Positions 9,061 to 18,098 of a stretch of DNA of 64,000 nucleotides are shown here, piece by piece (position 1 is the first letter of the stretch; each line of letters starts with the position of its first letter). A program made the translations under genes and the position numbers. The notes below the pieces were generated by a model, which saw nothing but the letters and a program-made list of their open reading frames with translations, searched no databases and was not told the origin of the DNA. Source of the DNA: Amycolatopsis sp. QT-25. Its GTDB lineage: Bacteria > Actinomycetota > Actinomycetes > Mycobacteriales > Pseudonocardiaceae. Location of the stretch: assembly GCF_029369745.1 (NCBI RefSeq), contig NZ_CP120210.1, forward strand, positions 682,001 through 746,000, in the 5' to 3' direction.

Positions 9061-9090
9061 GAGCGCGTTTAGGGGGCTAAACGCGCTCCG
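9061..9090. repeat. dispersed palindrome between convergent genes
   Basis: GAGCGCGTTTAG / CTAAACGCGCTC arms around a four-base G core. A perfect 12-bp inverted repeat located just before the 3' end of the minus-strand hydrolase. Confidence 0.95.
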
Positions 9091-9097
9091 GAGCGGG

Positions 9098-9922
9098 TCA
9101 GGCGGCGGGTTCGTCCTGGGCGTCGATCGGGGCGCGTTTGACGTCGGCGTCCAGCAGGGGCTGGTACTTCGCCGTCCCCGTCAGATGCGTGAGGAAGAAC
9201 GCGGTGAACAGCGCCCTCGTCAGCTGCTGGGTCCTGCGGTGCGGCTTCCCGTGCAACAGCAGCTGGCTCCAATGCCTGCCCTCGGTGACGCCGAGGTGCG
9301 ACGACTTCCCGAGCCTCCGCAGCTGCACCGGCCCGCCCCACGCGTCCGCGATGGCCTCGGCGTGCCCGACCGGCGGCGCGACCAGGTCTTCGCCCGCCGC
9401 GAGATGCAGACCGGGCGCGGTCACCGACCGGGCCGACACGGTGGCCGGCGGCAGGGTCTGCGCGGGGGTGATGGTCGCGACGGCGCGAATCTCGGGCCGA
9501 TCGTCGTTCTCGGCGGCCTGTCCGGCGGCGAGCACCGCCGAACCGCCGCCCGTCGAGTGTCCCGCCAAGCCGAGCTTCGCCGGGTCGACGCTGATGCCGT
9601 CCGGCCCGAGGCGGACCGTCGTGATCAAGTCGAGCGTGGTGAGCAGATCGCCGGCCAGCAGCCGGTGCGAAGGCAGCGGCCCGCGCTGGGTGGCCGGGGC
9701 CGCCGCGACGATGCCCCAGCTCGCGAGGTGCCGGAGCAGGTGCCGGTAGCTCCCGGTCGGCTGCAACCAGCCGTGCCCGAACGCGATCGCGGGCAGACCG
9801 AGCCCGGTACGGGGGGTGAACACGACACCGGGGAGTCCGACCAGGGCGAGGTTGCCGCGCAGCACCTCGTGCGGACCTGGGTGAGACAGCTCCGCGAGCA
9901 GCTGCTTGGGCTTGCTGGCCAT
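9098..9922 (-). CDS. alpha/beta hydrolase
   Basis: 274 residues. Nucleophile elbow GHSTGGGSA with the catalytic Ser, an oxyanion region FGHGW, and late residues (GEDLVAP; SSHLGV) that could supply the acid and His. It resembles the dienelactone hydrolase/PAF-acetylhydrolase-like group; the substrate cannot be told. It has no signal peptide, so is probably cytoplasmic. ATG at 9922 is the first start that fits the fold. It is divergent from glmS and converges on the secretion-type module. Confidence 0.8.
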   Translation of the reverse strand: MASKPKQLLAELSHPGPHEVLRGNLALVGLPGVVFTPRTGLGLPAIAFGHGWLQPTGSYRHLLRHLASWGIVAAAPATQRGPLPSHRLLAGDLLTTLDLITTVRLGPDGISVDPAKLGLAGHSTGGGSAVLAAGQAAENDDRPEIRAVATITPAQTLPPATVSARSVTAPGLHLAAGEDLVAPPVGHAEAIADAWGGPVQLRRLGKSSHLGVTEGRHWSQLLLHGKPHRRTQQLTRALFTAFFLTHLTGTAKYQPLLDADVKRAPIDAQDEPAA

Positions 9923-9972
9923 GCCCGTGACCTTACTGCCCGCACCCCCGTCCGGCCCGCGCGCCGCCCCGC

Positions 9973-10003
9973 GCATCGCGTTTAGCCCGCTGAAGGCGAC
10001 GCG
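9973..10003. repeat. dispersed palindrome between divergent genes
   Basis: ATCGCGTTTAGCCCGCTGAA followed by GGCGACGCG. It lies between the hydrolase start and glmS, where no terminator is expected. Confidence 0.85.
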
Positions 10004-10038
10004 TGGGCGCCCGGGCGAAGGGGCCGGATTTCCGTCGT

Positions 10039-10051
10039 TAGGCTGGCGGCC
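10039..10051 (+). promoter_or_regulatory. probable leaderless promoter of glmS (-10 element)
   Basis: TAGGCT ends 7 nt before the GTG start of glmS and there is no ribosome site in between. This spacing is typical of leaderless actinobacterial transcripts. No clear -35 is visible. Confidence 0.45.
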
Positions 10052-11914
10052 GTGTGTGGAATCGTGGGATACGTCGGACACCGCCCGGCTCTGGACGTCG
10101 TCATCGGCGGGCTTCGCCGGATGGAGTACCGCGGCTATGACTCGGCGGGCGTAGCCGTCCTCGACGGCGCAGGAACGCTGAACGTCGAGCGCAAGGCAGG
10201 GCGCCTGGCCAACCTGGAGACCCAGCTCGACACGGTCGGCAGGGACGCCTTCACCGGCACCGCCGGCATGGGCCACACCCGCTGGGCCACCCACGGCGCC
10301 CCGGTCGACCGCAATTCGCACCCGCACCGCGACGCCTCCCAGCGCGTCGCCGTCGTGCACAACGGCATCATCGAGAACTTCGCCGCCCTGCGCGCCGAGC
10401 TCGAGGCCGACGGCATCGAGATGGCGAGCGACACCGACTCCGAGACCGCCGCGCATCTGATCTCCCGTGCCTACACCGAAGGTGACACGAAGGGCGACTT
10501 CCCGGCCAGCGTCGCCGCGGTGTGCCGTCGCCTCGAGGGCGCGTTCACCCTGGTCGTGACCATCGCCGACCGGCCGGACACCGTCGTCGCGGCCCGCCGT
10601 TCGTCGCCGCTGGTCGTCGGCGTCGGCGAAGGGGAGCATTTCGTCGCTTCCGACGTCGCAGCGTTCATCGAGCACACCCGCGAGGCGGTCGAGCTCGGCC
10701 AGGACCAGCTCGTCGTGATCACCCGCGAGGGTTACGAGGTCACCGACTTCCACGGTGACGCCGCCCAGGCCAAGCCGTTCACCGTCGACTGGGACCTCTC
10801 GGCCGCGGAAAAGGGCGGCCACGAGTACTTCATGCTCAAGGAGATCGAGGAGCAGCCGGAGGCGCTGGCGAACACGCTGCGCGGCCACTTCGACGGCGGC
10901 CGGATCATCCTCGACGAGCAGCGCATCTCCGACCAGGACCTGCGTGACGTCGACAAGGTCTTCGTCGTCGCCTGTGGCTCCGCGTACCACTCCGGTCTCG
11001 TCGCCAAGTACGCCATCGAGCACTGGTGCCGCCTCCCGGTCGAGGTCGAGCTGGCCAGCGAGTTCCGCTACCGCGACCCGGTGCTGGACCGCGCGACGCT
11101 GGTCGTCGCCGTCTCCCAGTCGGGTGAAACCGCGGACACCCTCGAAGCCGTCCGCCACGCGCGCGAGCAGAAGGCCCGCGTCCTGGCCGTTTGCAACACC
11201 AACGGCGCGCAGATCCCGCGTGAGTCCGACGCCGTCCTCTACACGCACGCCGGTCCGGAGATCGGCGTCGCCTCGACCAAGGCGTTCCTCGCGCAGATCG
11301 CGGCCAACTACCTGGTCGGCTTGGCGCTCGCGCAGGCCCGTGGCACCAAGTACCCGGACGAAGTCGCCCGCGAGTTCGCTGAACTGGAGGCCATGCCGGC
11401 CGCGGTGCAGAAGGTTCTGTCCACTGTGGACCAGGTCCGTGACCTCGGCCGCCGGATCGCGGACTCGAAGGCCGTGCTGTTCCTCGGCCGTCACGTCGGT
11501 TTCCCGGTCGCCCTCGAAGGCGCGCTGAAGCTCAAGGAACTGGCGTACATGCACGCCGAGGGTTTCGCCGCGGGCGAGCTCAAGCACGGGCCGATCGCGC
11601 TGATCGAAGAAGGTCTGCCCGTCGTCGTGGTGATGCCGTCGCCGAAAGGGCGCGCGGTGCTGCACTCGAAGCTGGTGTCGAACATCAGCGAGATCCAGGC
11701 ACGCGGCGCCCGCACGGTCGTGATCGCGGAGGAGGGCGATGAGACCGTCCGCCCGTTCGCCGACGAACTGATCGAGATCCCGGCCGTCCCGACCTTGCTT
11801 CAACCGCTGGTCTCCACGGTGCCGCTGCAGGTGCTGGCCGCCGAGATCGCCCGCACGCGTGGGTACGACGTGGACAAGCCGCGTAACCTGGCGAAGTCGG
11901 TCACCGTCGAGTAA
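10052..11914 (+). CDS. glmS: glutamine-fructose-6-phosphate aminotransferase
   Basis: 620 residues, full length. The glutaminase domain starts with the N-terminal nucleophile Cys (MCGIVGYVG), with RRMEYRGYDSAG and HTRWATHG typical of class II amidotransferases. Two SIS domains follow (SQSGETADT near the middle; LGRHVGFPVALEGALKLKE later) and the conserved end LAKSVTVE. It makes glucosamine-6-phosphate from fructose-6-phosphate and glutamine for cell wall and mycothiol synthesis. The GTG start puts Cys at position 2, as needed after Met removal. nnr follows after 13 nt, probably in the same operon. Confidence 0.98.
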   Translation: MCGIVGYVGHRPALDVVIGGLRRMEYRGYDSAGVAVLDGAGTLNVERKAGRLANLETQLDTVGRDAFTGTAGMGHTRWATHGAPVDRNSHPHRDASQRVAVVHNGIIENFAALRAELEADGIEMASDTDSETAAHLISRAYTEGDTKGDFPASVAAVCRRLEGAFTLVVTIADRPDTVVAARRSSPLVVGVGEGEHFVASDVAAFIEHTREAVELGQDQLVVITREGYEVTDFHGDAAQAKPFTVDWDLSAAEKGGHEYFMLKEIEEQPEALANTLRGHFDGGRIILDEQRISDQDLRDVDKVFVVACGSAYHSGLVAKYAIEHWCRLPVEVELASEFRYRDPVLDRATLVVAVSQSGETADTLEAVRHAREQKARVLAVCNTNGAQIPRESDAVLYTHAGPEIGVASTKAFLAQIAANYLVGLALAQARGTKYPDEVAREFAELEAMPAAVQKVLSTVDQVRDLGRRIADSKAVLFLGRHVGFPVALEGALKLKELAYMHAEGFAAGELKHGPIALIEEGLPVVVVMPSPKGRAVLHSKLVSNISEIQARGARTVVIAEEGDETVRPFADELIEIPAVPTLLQPLVSTVPLQVLAAEIARTRGYDVDKPRNLAKSVTVE

Positions 11915-11927
11915 GACCGGAGGCGTC

Positions 11928-13367
11928 GTGCAGGGAATCTGGACCACGGAACGGGTTCGCGCGGCGGAGGACCGGTTGCTCGCCGTCACGCCGGACGGCG
12001 AGCTCATGCGGCGGGCGGCTTTCGGTCTCGCGGTGCACGCCGTCGAACTGCTGGCCGGGCACGCGGGTTCGGTTTCCGGGCGGCGGGTGACGTTGCTCGT
12101 CGGGTCGGGCAACAACGGCGGTGACGCCCTGTGGGCGGGTGCGTTCCTGCGTCGCCGCAATGTGGCCGTCTCGGCGATCCTGCTGAAGCCCGAACGCGCA
12201 CACGGGCCGGGTTTGGCCGCTTTGAAGCGAGCCGGTGGCAAGGTCGTGTCCCTTGCGGACGGTCCACAGTGGATCAGCCGGGCGGACCTCGTCATCGACG
12301 GGATCGTCGGTATTTCGGCGCGCGGGCCGTTGCGACCGGACGCCGCCGCGTTGCTGGAGCACGTGAGTTCGCCGGTGCTGGCCGCGGATCTGCCGAGCGG
12401 GGTGGATCCGGACACCGGCGCCGTCGACGGTCCGGCGGTCGTGGCCGACCGGACGGTCACCTTCGGCGCGCTCAAACCGGTGCACGCCCTCGCGCCCGCG
12501 TCCTGCGGTGAGGTGTCCTTGGTGGACATCGGGTTGGAACTCGGCGAGCCCGATCTGCGGCGGCTCGATACGGCGGACGTCGCCGCGGCGTGGCCGGTGC
12601 CCGGTCCGGGCGACGACAAGTACAGCCAGGGCGTGGTCGGGGTGGCCGCTGGATCGGCGACCTATCCGGGGGCGGCCGTGCTCGCGGCCGGTGCGGCGGT
12701 GCGGGCGACGTCCGGGCTGGTGCGGTACGCCGGTCATGCCGCGGACGTGGTGCGCGGGCAGTGGCCCGAGGTCATCGCGACGGGTTCGGTGACCGACGCG
12801 GGCCGGGTGCAGGCGTGGGTGGTCGGGCCGGGGATCGGCACCGGGCACGAAGGCCGGGACGTGCTGCGCTTCGTGCTCGGCCGGGGTGTGCCGGTGTGCG
12901 CGGACGCCGACGCGACGACGATCATCGCGCGTTCGCCCGACGTGCTCGACGCGCGCGATCCCGACACACCGCTCGTGCTGACCCCGCACGCGGGCGAGTT
13001 CGAGCGGCTGATGGGTTCGCCGCCGGGGGCGGACCGGGTCGCGGCGGCGCGTTCGGCCGCGCGGAAGTACGACGCCGTCGTGCTGTTGAAGGGACATTGC
13101 ACGGTGGTCGCGGCGCCGGACGGGCGCGCGCTGGTGAACACGCCGCGAGGGTCGTGGCTCGCGACGGCCGGTTCGGGAGACGTGCTGTCCGGTCTGGTCG
13201 GCGCGCTGCTCGCCGCCGGCCTCGACCCGTGGCTCGCGGCCGGGGCCGCCGCGCACGTCCACTCACTCGCCGGCTCGCTGGCCGCCGACGGCGCCCCCAC
13301 CTCGGCGTCCGGCATCCTCGCCGCGGTCCCGGCCGCCCTCCGGTCCGTCCGGTCCCCGACCTCCTGA
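11928..13367 (+). CDS. nnr: bifunctional NAD(P)H-hydrate epimerase/dehydratase
   Basis: 479 residues. The N-terminal epimerase (YjeF_N) has GSGNNGGDALWAG and DLPSGVDPDTG; the C-terminal ADP-dependent dehydratase (YjeF_C/CARKD) has LTPHAGEFERLMG and the nucleotide loop TAGSGDVLSG. It repairs hydrated NADH and NADPH. The GTG start has CCGGAGG 5 nt upstream. It lies directly behind glmS, an arrangement I recall from other actinobacteria. Confidence 0.95.
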   Translation: MQGIWTTERVRAAEDRLLAVTPDGELMRRAAFGLAVHAVELLAGHAGSVSGRRVTLLVGSGNNGGDALWAGAFLRRRNVAVSAILLKPERAHGPGLAALKRAGGKVVSLADGPQWISRADLVIDGIVGISARGPLRPDAAALLEHVSSPVLAADLPSGVDPDTGAVDGPAVVADRTVTFGALKPVHALAPASCGEVSLVDIGLELGEPDLRRLDTADVAAAWPVPGPGDDKYSQGVVGVAAGSATYPGAAVLAAGAAVRATSGLVRYAGHAADVVRGQWPEVIATGSVTDAGRVQAWVVGPGIGTGHEGRDVLRFVLGRGVPVCADADATTIIARSPDVLDARDPDTPLVLTPHAGEFERLMGSPPGADRVAAARSAARKYDAVVLLKGHCTVVAAPDGRALVNTPRGSWLATAGSGDVLSGLVGALLAAGLDPWLAAGAAAHVHSLAGSLAADGAPTSASGILAAVPAALRSVRSPTS

Positions 13368-13380
13368 CCAGGGCACCGGC

Positions 13381-13453
13381 GTGACTTTAGCCCCCTAAGT
13401 GCGCTCTGCGGGCGGGTGCCCTCAGAGCGCACTTAGGCCGCTAAAGGCGACGC
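13381..13453. repeat. inverted pair of dispersed palindromes
   Basis: Two family copies face each other: GACTTTAGCCCCCTAAGTGC (from 13383) and its mirror ending in CTTAGGCCGCTAAAGGCGAC. The inner arms AGTGCGCTCTG / CAGAGCGCACT are perfectly complementary, so the pair could fold into one hairpin about 70 nt long. Located between nnr and the DeoR gene. Confidence 0.9.
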
Positions 13454-13540
13454 GACGAGGCCAGGGGGCCAGGTGAGAAAAAAGCGCGAGTTATCGAGTT
13501 ACGTGTTAACTTCAGGAGAATAATCTGGTAAGAAGCAGGT

Positions 13541-13609
13541 GTGAGCGCCGACACCCACCCTGCCGAGACCGCGAAGGTCCGCGTCGTGAACGGTGTCGCC
13601 CATGTCTAA
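13541..13609 (+). CDS. possible 22-residue leader peptide upstream of the DeoR gene
   Basis: GTG-started frame (MSADTHPAETAKVRVVNG, then VAHV) whose stop overlaps the DeoR start (ATGTCTAA at 13602). The AAGCAGG before the GTG is a weak ribosome site. If translated it could couple or attenuate expression of the operon. There is no independent evidence for translation. Confidence 0.25.
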   Translation: MSADTHPAETAKVRVVNGVAHV

Positions 13610-14417
13610 GACCAGGCCCTCGGACGCCGCCGTCGAGCAACGGCGCCAGGAGATCCTCGACCACGTCATCGCCACCGGCGAGGTCCGCATCGACGACCTC
13701 ACGTCCCGCTTCGGCGTCAGCCTGATGACGATGCACCGCGACCTCGACGACCTCGCCGAGCGCCGCCTCCTCCGCAAACTCCGCGGCAAGGTCGAGGCCT
13801 ACCCCGCGACGACCATGGAGTCGGCGGCCCGGTTCCGCGACACCTTCAACCAGGCCGCGAAGGACGCGCTGGGCGAGGCCGCCGCGGCACACGTCCACGC
13901 CGGGCAGACCGTCTTCGTCGACGACTCGACGACGCTTTTCCCGCTGGTCCGCCGCCTCGGTCAGGTCGAAGACCTCACGGTCATCACCAACTCGCTCGAA
14001 GTCGCCCGCATCCTCGGCCCGGCCAAGAGCGTCGAGGTCGTGCTGGCGGGCGGCCGTTACCACCACGAATTCGACTCGTGCGCCGGCCCGGACGTCATCG
14101 CGTTCCTCGACCGCACGCACGCCGACATCGCGTTCGTCTCGGTCGCGGCGGTCGCCGTCGGCCGCCTGTTCCACCCGGTCCAGGACTACGCCGAGCTCAA
14201 GAAGGCCGCGTTGCGCACCGCCGACCGCAACGTCCTGGTCGTCGACAACTCCAAGTTCGGCCGCACCGCCACCTACGCGTACGGCGACATCGGTGACTAC
14301 GACCTCCTGATCACCGACGAAGAGGCGCCGACCGAGGAGATCGAGGCGGCGCTGACCGCGGGAACCGCCATCGAGCAGGTCGAGTGCGCACCGGAGGGCC
14401 CGGAATATGAGTTCTGA
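13602..14417 (+). CDS. DeoR-family transcriptional regulator of a sugar operon
   Basis: 271 residues from ATG 13602 (GTG 13593 also possible). The N-terminal winged HTH ([20 protein letters not shown], then [20 protein letters not shown]) is typical DeoR. The C-terminal sugar-phosphate sensor (DeoRC) has [24 protein letters not shown] and DNSKFGR. It overlaps the xylulokinase gene by 11 nt, so it probably controls this operon in response to a phosphorylated sugar. The upstream region 13490-13525 is relatively AT-rich with GAGTTA-like direct repeats that could be the operator. Confidence 0.88.
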   Translation: MSKTRPSDAAVEQRRQEILDHVIATGEVRIDDLTSRFGVSLMTMHRDLDDLAERRLLRKLRGKVEAYPATTMESAARFRDTFNQAAKDALGEAAAAHVHAGQTVFVDDSTTLFPLVRRLGQVEDLTVITNSLEVARILGPAKSVEVVLAGGRYHHEFDSCAGPDVIAFLDRTHADIAFVSVAAVAVGRLFHPVQDYAELKKAALRTADRNVLVVDNSKFGRTATYAYGDIGDYDLLITDEEAPTEEIEAALTAGTAIEQVECAPEGPEYEF

Positions 14418-15834
14418 CCTGGTCGCCGGAATCGACTCGTCGACCCAGTCGACGAAGGTCGTCGTCTGTGACGCGAACACCGGCGAGATCGTCCGCACCG
14501 GCCGCGCCGGGCACCCTGACGGCACCGAGGTCGCCCCCGCCGCGTGGTGGGACGCGTTCCGCCAGGCCACGGACGGCCTGCTCGACGGAGTCGGCGCCAT
14601 CGGCGTCGGCGGTCAGCAACACGGAATGGTCACCCTCGACGAGTCAGGCGAAGTCGTCCGGCCGGCGTTGCTGTGGAACGACACCAGATCAGCGAAGGCG
14701 GCCGAAGACCTCGGCGTCGAACTGGGTCCCGAGAACTGGGCGAAGTCCGTCGGTTCGCTGCCGGTCGCCGGTTTCACCGTCACGAAGCTGCGCTGGATGG
14801 CGGACAACGAGCCCGAACTGGCCGATCGCGTCGCCCGCGTCCTGCTCCCGCACGACTGGCTGACCTGGCGGCTGCTGGATGACGGCGCCGAGCCGGTCAC
14901 CGACCGCGGTGACGCTTCCGGCACCGGCTACTTCTCGCCCGCCACCGGTGAATACCGCAAGGATCTCCTCGCGCACGCCTTCGGCGGCCGCACGCCCGAA
15001 CTGCCCAAGGTCATCGGCCCCGCGGAAGCCGCGGGCCAGACCCGGGACGGGATCCTGGTCTCGGCAGGCACCGGTGACAACATGGCCGCCGCGCTCGGTC
15101 TCGAACTCGTCCCCGGCGACGTCGTGGTCTCACTGGGCACCAGCGGCACCGTCTTCGGCGTCTCCGAAACCGCGAGCGCCGACCCCTCCGGCATCGTCGC
15201 GGGATTCGCCGACGCCACCGGCCGTTTCCTCCCGCTGGCCTGCACCCTCAACGCGGCCCGCGTGCTGACCGCCACGTCCGCGCTGCTCGGCGTCGAACTC
15301 GCGGAGTTCGACAGGCTGGCGCTCGCGGCCGGGCCCGGTTCCGGTGGCCTCACCTTCCTGCCGTACCTCGACGGTGAGCGGACGCCGAACCTCCCGGGCG
15401 CCAAGGGGACGCTCTTCGGCCTGACCCGCGCGAACATGACGCCCGAGAACCTCGCCCGCGCCGCCGTCGAAGGCATGCTGTGCGGCCTCGCCGCCGGTCT
15501 CGGCGCCCTGCGCGAGCAAGGGCTCGAAGTTCGACGCGTGCTCCTGATCGGGGGCGGCGCGCAGTCGGCCGCCGTCCGCGCGGCCGCGCCGATCGTGTTC
15601 GGCGTGCCCGTCGTCATCCCCGAAGTCGCCGAGTACGTCGCGGTCGGTGCCGCGCGGCAGGCGGCCTGGGCCCTCGCTTCCAGCACGGAACCTCCCCGCT
15701 GGCAGGAACAGCACGGCTACACCCCACTCGAGCCGACCGAAGCGGACAGCGCCGAGGGGCGCCGGATCCGGCAACGGCATCTCGAAGCCCGTGAACTCGG
15801 GCACGGCATTTCCGCGAAACCGAAAGAGGACTGA
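14407..15834 (+). CDS. xylB: xylulokinase-type FGGY carbohydrate kinase
   Basis: 475 residues. FGGY kinase with the N-terminal ATPase-fold motif [11 protein letters not shown], the xylulokinase GGQQHGMV segment, LLWNDTRS, the FGGY signature region around [13 protein letters not shown], and [12 protein letters not shown] near the C-terminus. It phosphorylates a pentulose, probably D-xylulose, feeding the pentose phosphate pathway; exact substrate inferred. It is translationally coupled to the DeoR gene and is followed within 5 nt by an ABC ATPase. No xylose isomerase or permease gene is in the window. Confidence 0.85.
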   Translation: MSSDLVAGIDSSTQSTKVVVCDANTGEIVRTGRAGHPDGTEVAPAAWWDAFRQATDGLLDGVGAIGVGGQQHGMVTLDESGEVVRPALLWNDTRSAKAAEDLGVELGPENWAKSVGSLPVAGFTVTKLRWMADNEPELADRVARVLLPHDWLTWRLLDDGAEPVTDRGDASGTGYFSPATGEYRKDLLAHAFGGRTPELPKVIGPAEAAGQTRDGILVSAGTGDNMAAALGLELVPGDVVVSLGTSGTVFGVSETASADPSGIVAGFADATGRFLPLACTLNAARVLTATSALLGVELAEFDRLALAAGPGSGGLTFLPYLDGERTPNLPGAKGTLFGLTRANMTPENLARAAVEGMLCGLAAGLGALREQGLEVRRVLLIGGGAQSAAVRAAAPIVFGVPVVIPEVAEYVAVGAARQAAWALASSTEPPRWQEQHGYTPLEPTEADSAEGRRIRQRHLEARELGHGISAKPKED

Positions 15835-15838
15835 ACCG

Positions 15839-16930
15839 ATGGCCACGATCACCTACGACAAGGCGACCCGGCGCTACGCGGGCTCCGAGCGGCCCGCCGT
15901 GGACGCACTCGACCTCGAGATCGCCGACGGCGAGTTCCTCGTGCTGGTCGGGCCGTCCGGCTGTGGCAAGTCCACCAGCCTGCGGATGCTCGCCGGCCTC
16001 GAGGACATCGACGAAGGCGCCGTGTGGATCGGCGACCGCGACGTCACGCAGCTGCCGCCGCGCGCCCGCGACATCGCGATGGTGTTCCAGAACTACGCGC
16101 TGTACCCGCATATGACCGTGGGCCAGAACATGGGCTTCGCGCTGAAGATCGCGGGCCGCCCGGCGTCGGAGATCAAGCAGAAGGTGCTCGACGCGGCCAA
16201 GCTGCTCGACATCGAGCAGTACCTCGACCGCAAGCCGAAGGCGCTCTCCGGTGGACAGCGCCAGCGCGTCGCGATGGGCCGCGCCATCGTGCGTGAGCCG
16301 CAGGTCTTCCTCATGGACGAGCCGCTGTCGAACCTCGACGCGAAGCTGCGCGTCTCCACCCGTACGCAGATCGCCGCGCTGCAGCGCCGCCTAGGCGTCA
16401 CCACCGTGTACGTCACGCACGACCAGGTCGAGGCCATGACGATGGGTGACCGGGTCGCAGTCCTGTCGGACGGTCTCCTGCAGCAGTGCGACACCCCGCG
16501 CGCCCTGTACGACCGGCCCGCGAACGCTTTCGTGGCCGGCTTCATCGGCTCGCCCGCGATGAACCTCGTCACCGCGAAGCTCACCGAAGACGGTGCCGAG
16601 CTGGGTGGCGCGCGGGTGCCGCTGACCCGCGAAATCCTCGCCAAGGCCGACGGCGACACCGTCACCCTCGGTTTCCGCCCGGAGTCGCTCGAGGTGACCA
16701 CCAGCGAAGACGGCACGCTGCCGATCAAGGTCGACCTCGTCGAGGAACTCGGCTCGGACGCGTACGTCTACGGCAAGCTCGCCGAGACCGACGCCGAGGG
16801 TTCGAAGTCGAACGTCGTCACCCGCGTCGACCCGCGCAAGCCGCCGGCCATGGGCGACACCCTGCACCTGCGTATCCGTCCCGACGAGCTGCACGTGTTC
16901 TCCGCCACCGACGGGGCGCGCCTGTCCTGA
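15839..16930 (+). CDS. sugar ABC transporter ATP-binding protein (MsmK/UgpC type)
   Basis: 363 residues. Walker A GPSGCGKST, Q-loop, signature LSGGQRQR, Walker B VFLMDEPLSNLDAK and H-loop YVTHD are intact. The C-terminal TOBE/MalK-type extension (LGFRPESLEV; LHLRIRPDELHVF) marks the carbohydrate-importer branch. These ATPases often serve several permeases; none is encoded nearby, so partners must be elsewhere. ATG start with AAAGAGGA about 8 nt upstream; it follows xylB in the same operon. Confidence 0.93.
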   Translation: MATITYDKATRRYAGSERPAVDALDLEIADGEFLVLVGPSGCGKSTSLRMLAGLEDIDEGAVWIGDRDVTQLPPRARDIAMVFQNYALYPHMTVGQNMGFALKIAGRPASEIKQKVLDAAKLLDIEQYLDRKPKALSGGQRQRVAMGRAIVREPQVFLMDEPLSNLDAKLRVSTRTQIAALQRRLGVTTVYVTHDQVEAMTMGDRVAVLSDGLLQQCDTPRALYDRPANAFVAGFIGSPAMNLVTAKLTEDGAELGGARVPLTREILAKADGDTVTLGFRPESLEVTTSEDGTLPIKVDLVEELGSDAYVYGKLAETDAEGSKSNVVTRVDPRKPPAMGDTLHLRIRPDELHVFSATDGARLS

Positions 16931-16958
16931 GCCGGTTCGTGGGAAACTGGTGGTCGTT

Positions 16959-18098
16959 ATGACCGCCAGTTTCCCGCGTGCCGAGGTCGTCATCGACCTG
17001 TCCGCCATCCGGCACAACGTCGCCCTGCTCGCTTCCCGTGCCGCCGGTGCCCAGACGATGGCCGTGGTCAAAGCCGACGGCTACGGGCACGGCGCCCTTG
17101 AGGTCGCCCGTGCCGCCATCGAGGGCGGGGCGACCTGGCTGGGCACCTGCTCCCTCGGCGAGGCGCTCGCGCTGCGCCGCGCCGGGATCGGGGTCCGGCT
17201 TCTCAGCTGGCTCGACACTCCCGAGACCGACTTCGCACCCGCGGTCACCGAAGACGTCGACGTCGCCGTCAGCTCCCTCGACGAGCTCGCTCGCGTGGCC
17301 GACGGCGCGCGCCGGGCGCGCGACTTTAGCCCCCTAAACGCGATCTGTCGCGTGCACCTCAAGATCGACACCGGGCTGTCCCGAAATGGCTGCTCACCTG
17401 CGGAATGGCCGGCGTTGGTCCAGGCAGCCGCGGCCGCGAATCCGCTCATCGAGGTCGTCGCCATCTGGTCGCACCTCGCCTGTGCCGACGAACCCGGCCA
17501 CCCCTCCATCGACGCGCAGGCGAAACGCTTCGACGAGGCTTACGACATCGCCCGTGCGGCCGGCCTCGACCCGATGCGGCACATCGCGAACTCCGCCGCC
17601 GTGCTGACCAGGCCGGATCTGCACTTCGACCTCGTGCGCCCCGGGATCGCGATCTACGGGCTGAATCCGGTGCCGACCGGCGACGATCTGCGCCCCGCCA
17701 TGACCTTCAAATCGTCGGTCGTGCTCACGAAGCGGATCCCGTCCGGCGAATCGGTCTCATACGGTCACACCTGGACGGCCGAACGCGACACCACCCTCGC
17801 GCTGGTTCCGGTCGGATACGCGGACGGCGTGCCGCGGTCGCTGTCCGGGCGGATGGACGTCCTGCTCGCCGGAAAGCGACGACCGGTCGTCGGCCGTGTC
17901 TGCATGGACCAGCTGATCGTCGACTGCGGAGACGACGAACCGCCCATCGGCAGCGAAGTGATCCTCTTCGGCCAGGGCATGTCCGGCGAGCCCACGGCCA
18001 GGGAATGGGCCGACAAGCTGGGAACGATCGACTACGAGATCGTGACTTCGATGTACCGCCCGCGTATCCACCGGACGTATCCGGAGGCAGGCTCGTGA
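16959..18098 (+). CDS. alr: alanine racemase with a repeat-derived insertion
   Basis: PLP-dependent fold III racemase making D-alanine for peptidoglycan. The cofactor Lys is in VVKADGYGHG (residue 38); the substrate/PLP region KIDTGLSRNG, the second catalytic region SYGHTW, and CMDQLIVD are present. Residues about 121-131 (RDFSPLNAI) are encoded by a dispersed palindrome in the loop before the KIDTG strand, where I recall related enzymes having a shorter link. The 3' end overlaps the next gene by GTGA. The position before tsaE matches the mycobacterial order. ATG 16959 chosen; GTG 16950 is possible. Confidence 0.95.
   Translation: MTASFPRAEVVIDLSAIRHNVALLASRAAGAQTMAVVKADGYGHGALEVARAAIEGGATWLGTCSLGEALALRRAGIGVRLLSWLDTPETDFAPAVTEDVDVAVSSLDELARVADGARRARDFSPLNAICRVHLKIDTGLSRNGCSPAEWPALVQAAAAANPLIEVVAIWSHLACADEPGHPSIDAQAKRFDEAYDIARAAGLDPMRHIANSAAVLTRPDLHFDLVRPGIAIYGLNPVPTGDDLRPAMTFKSSVVLTKRIPSGESVSYGHTWTAERDTTLALVPVGYADGVPRSLSGRMDVLLAGKRRPVVGRVCMDQLIVDCGDDEPPIGSEVILFGQGMSGEPTAREWADKLGTIDYEIVTSMYRPRIHRTYPEAGS
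17319..17349. repeat. dispersed palindrome inside alr
   Basis: GCGACTTTAGCCCCCTAAAC followed by GCGATCTG, essentially the same as the intergenic copy at 24886-24914. Read in frame as RDFSPLNAI inside alanine racemase. Confidence 0.92.

Noticed and set aside
10004..10051. glmS ribozyme upstream of glmS
   Set aside because: The gap after the palindrome is under 50 nt and a leaderless promoter fits better; no ribozyme core is visible.
9098..12619. Open minus-strand frame of 1173 codons across glmS and nnr
   Set aside because: Only the last 274 codons show hydrolase motifs; the rest is the antisense of two clear genes and arises from high GC at third positions.
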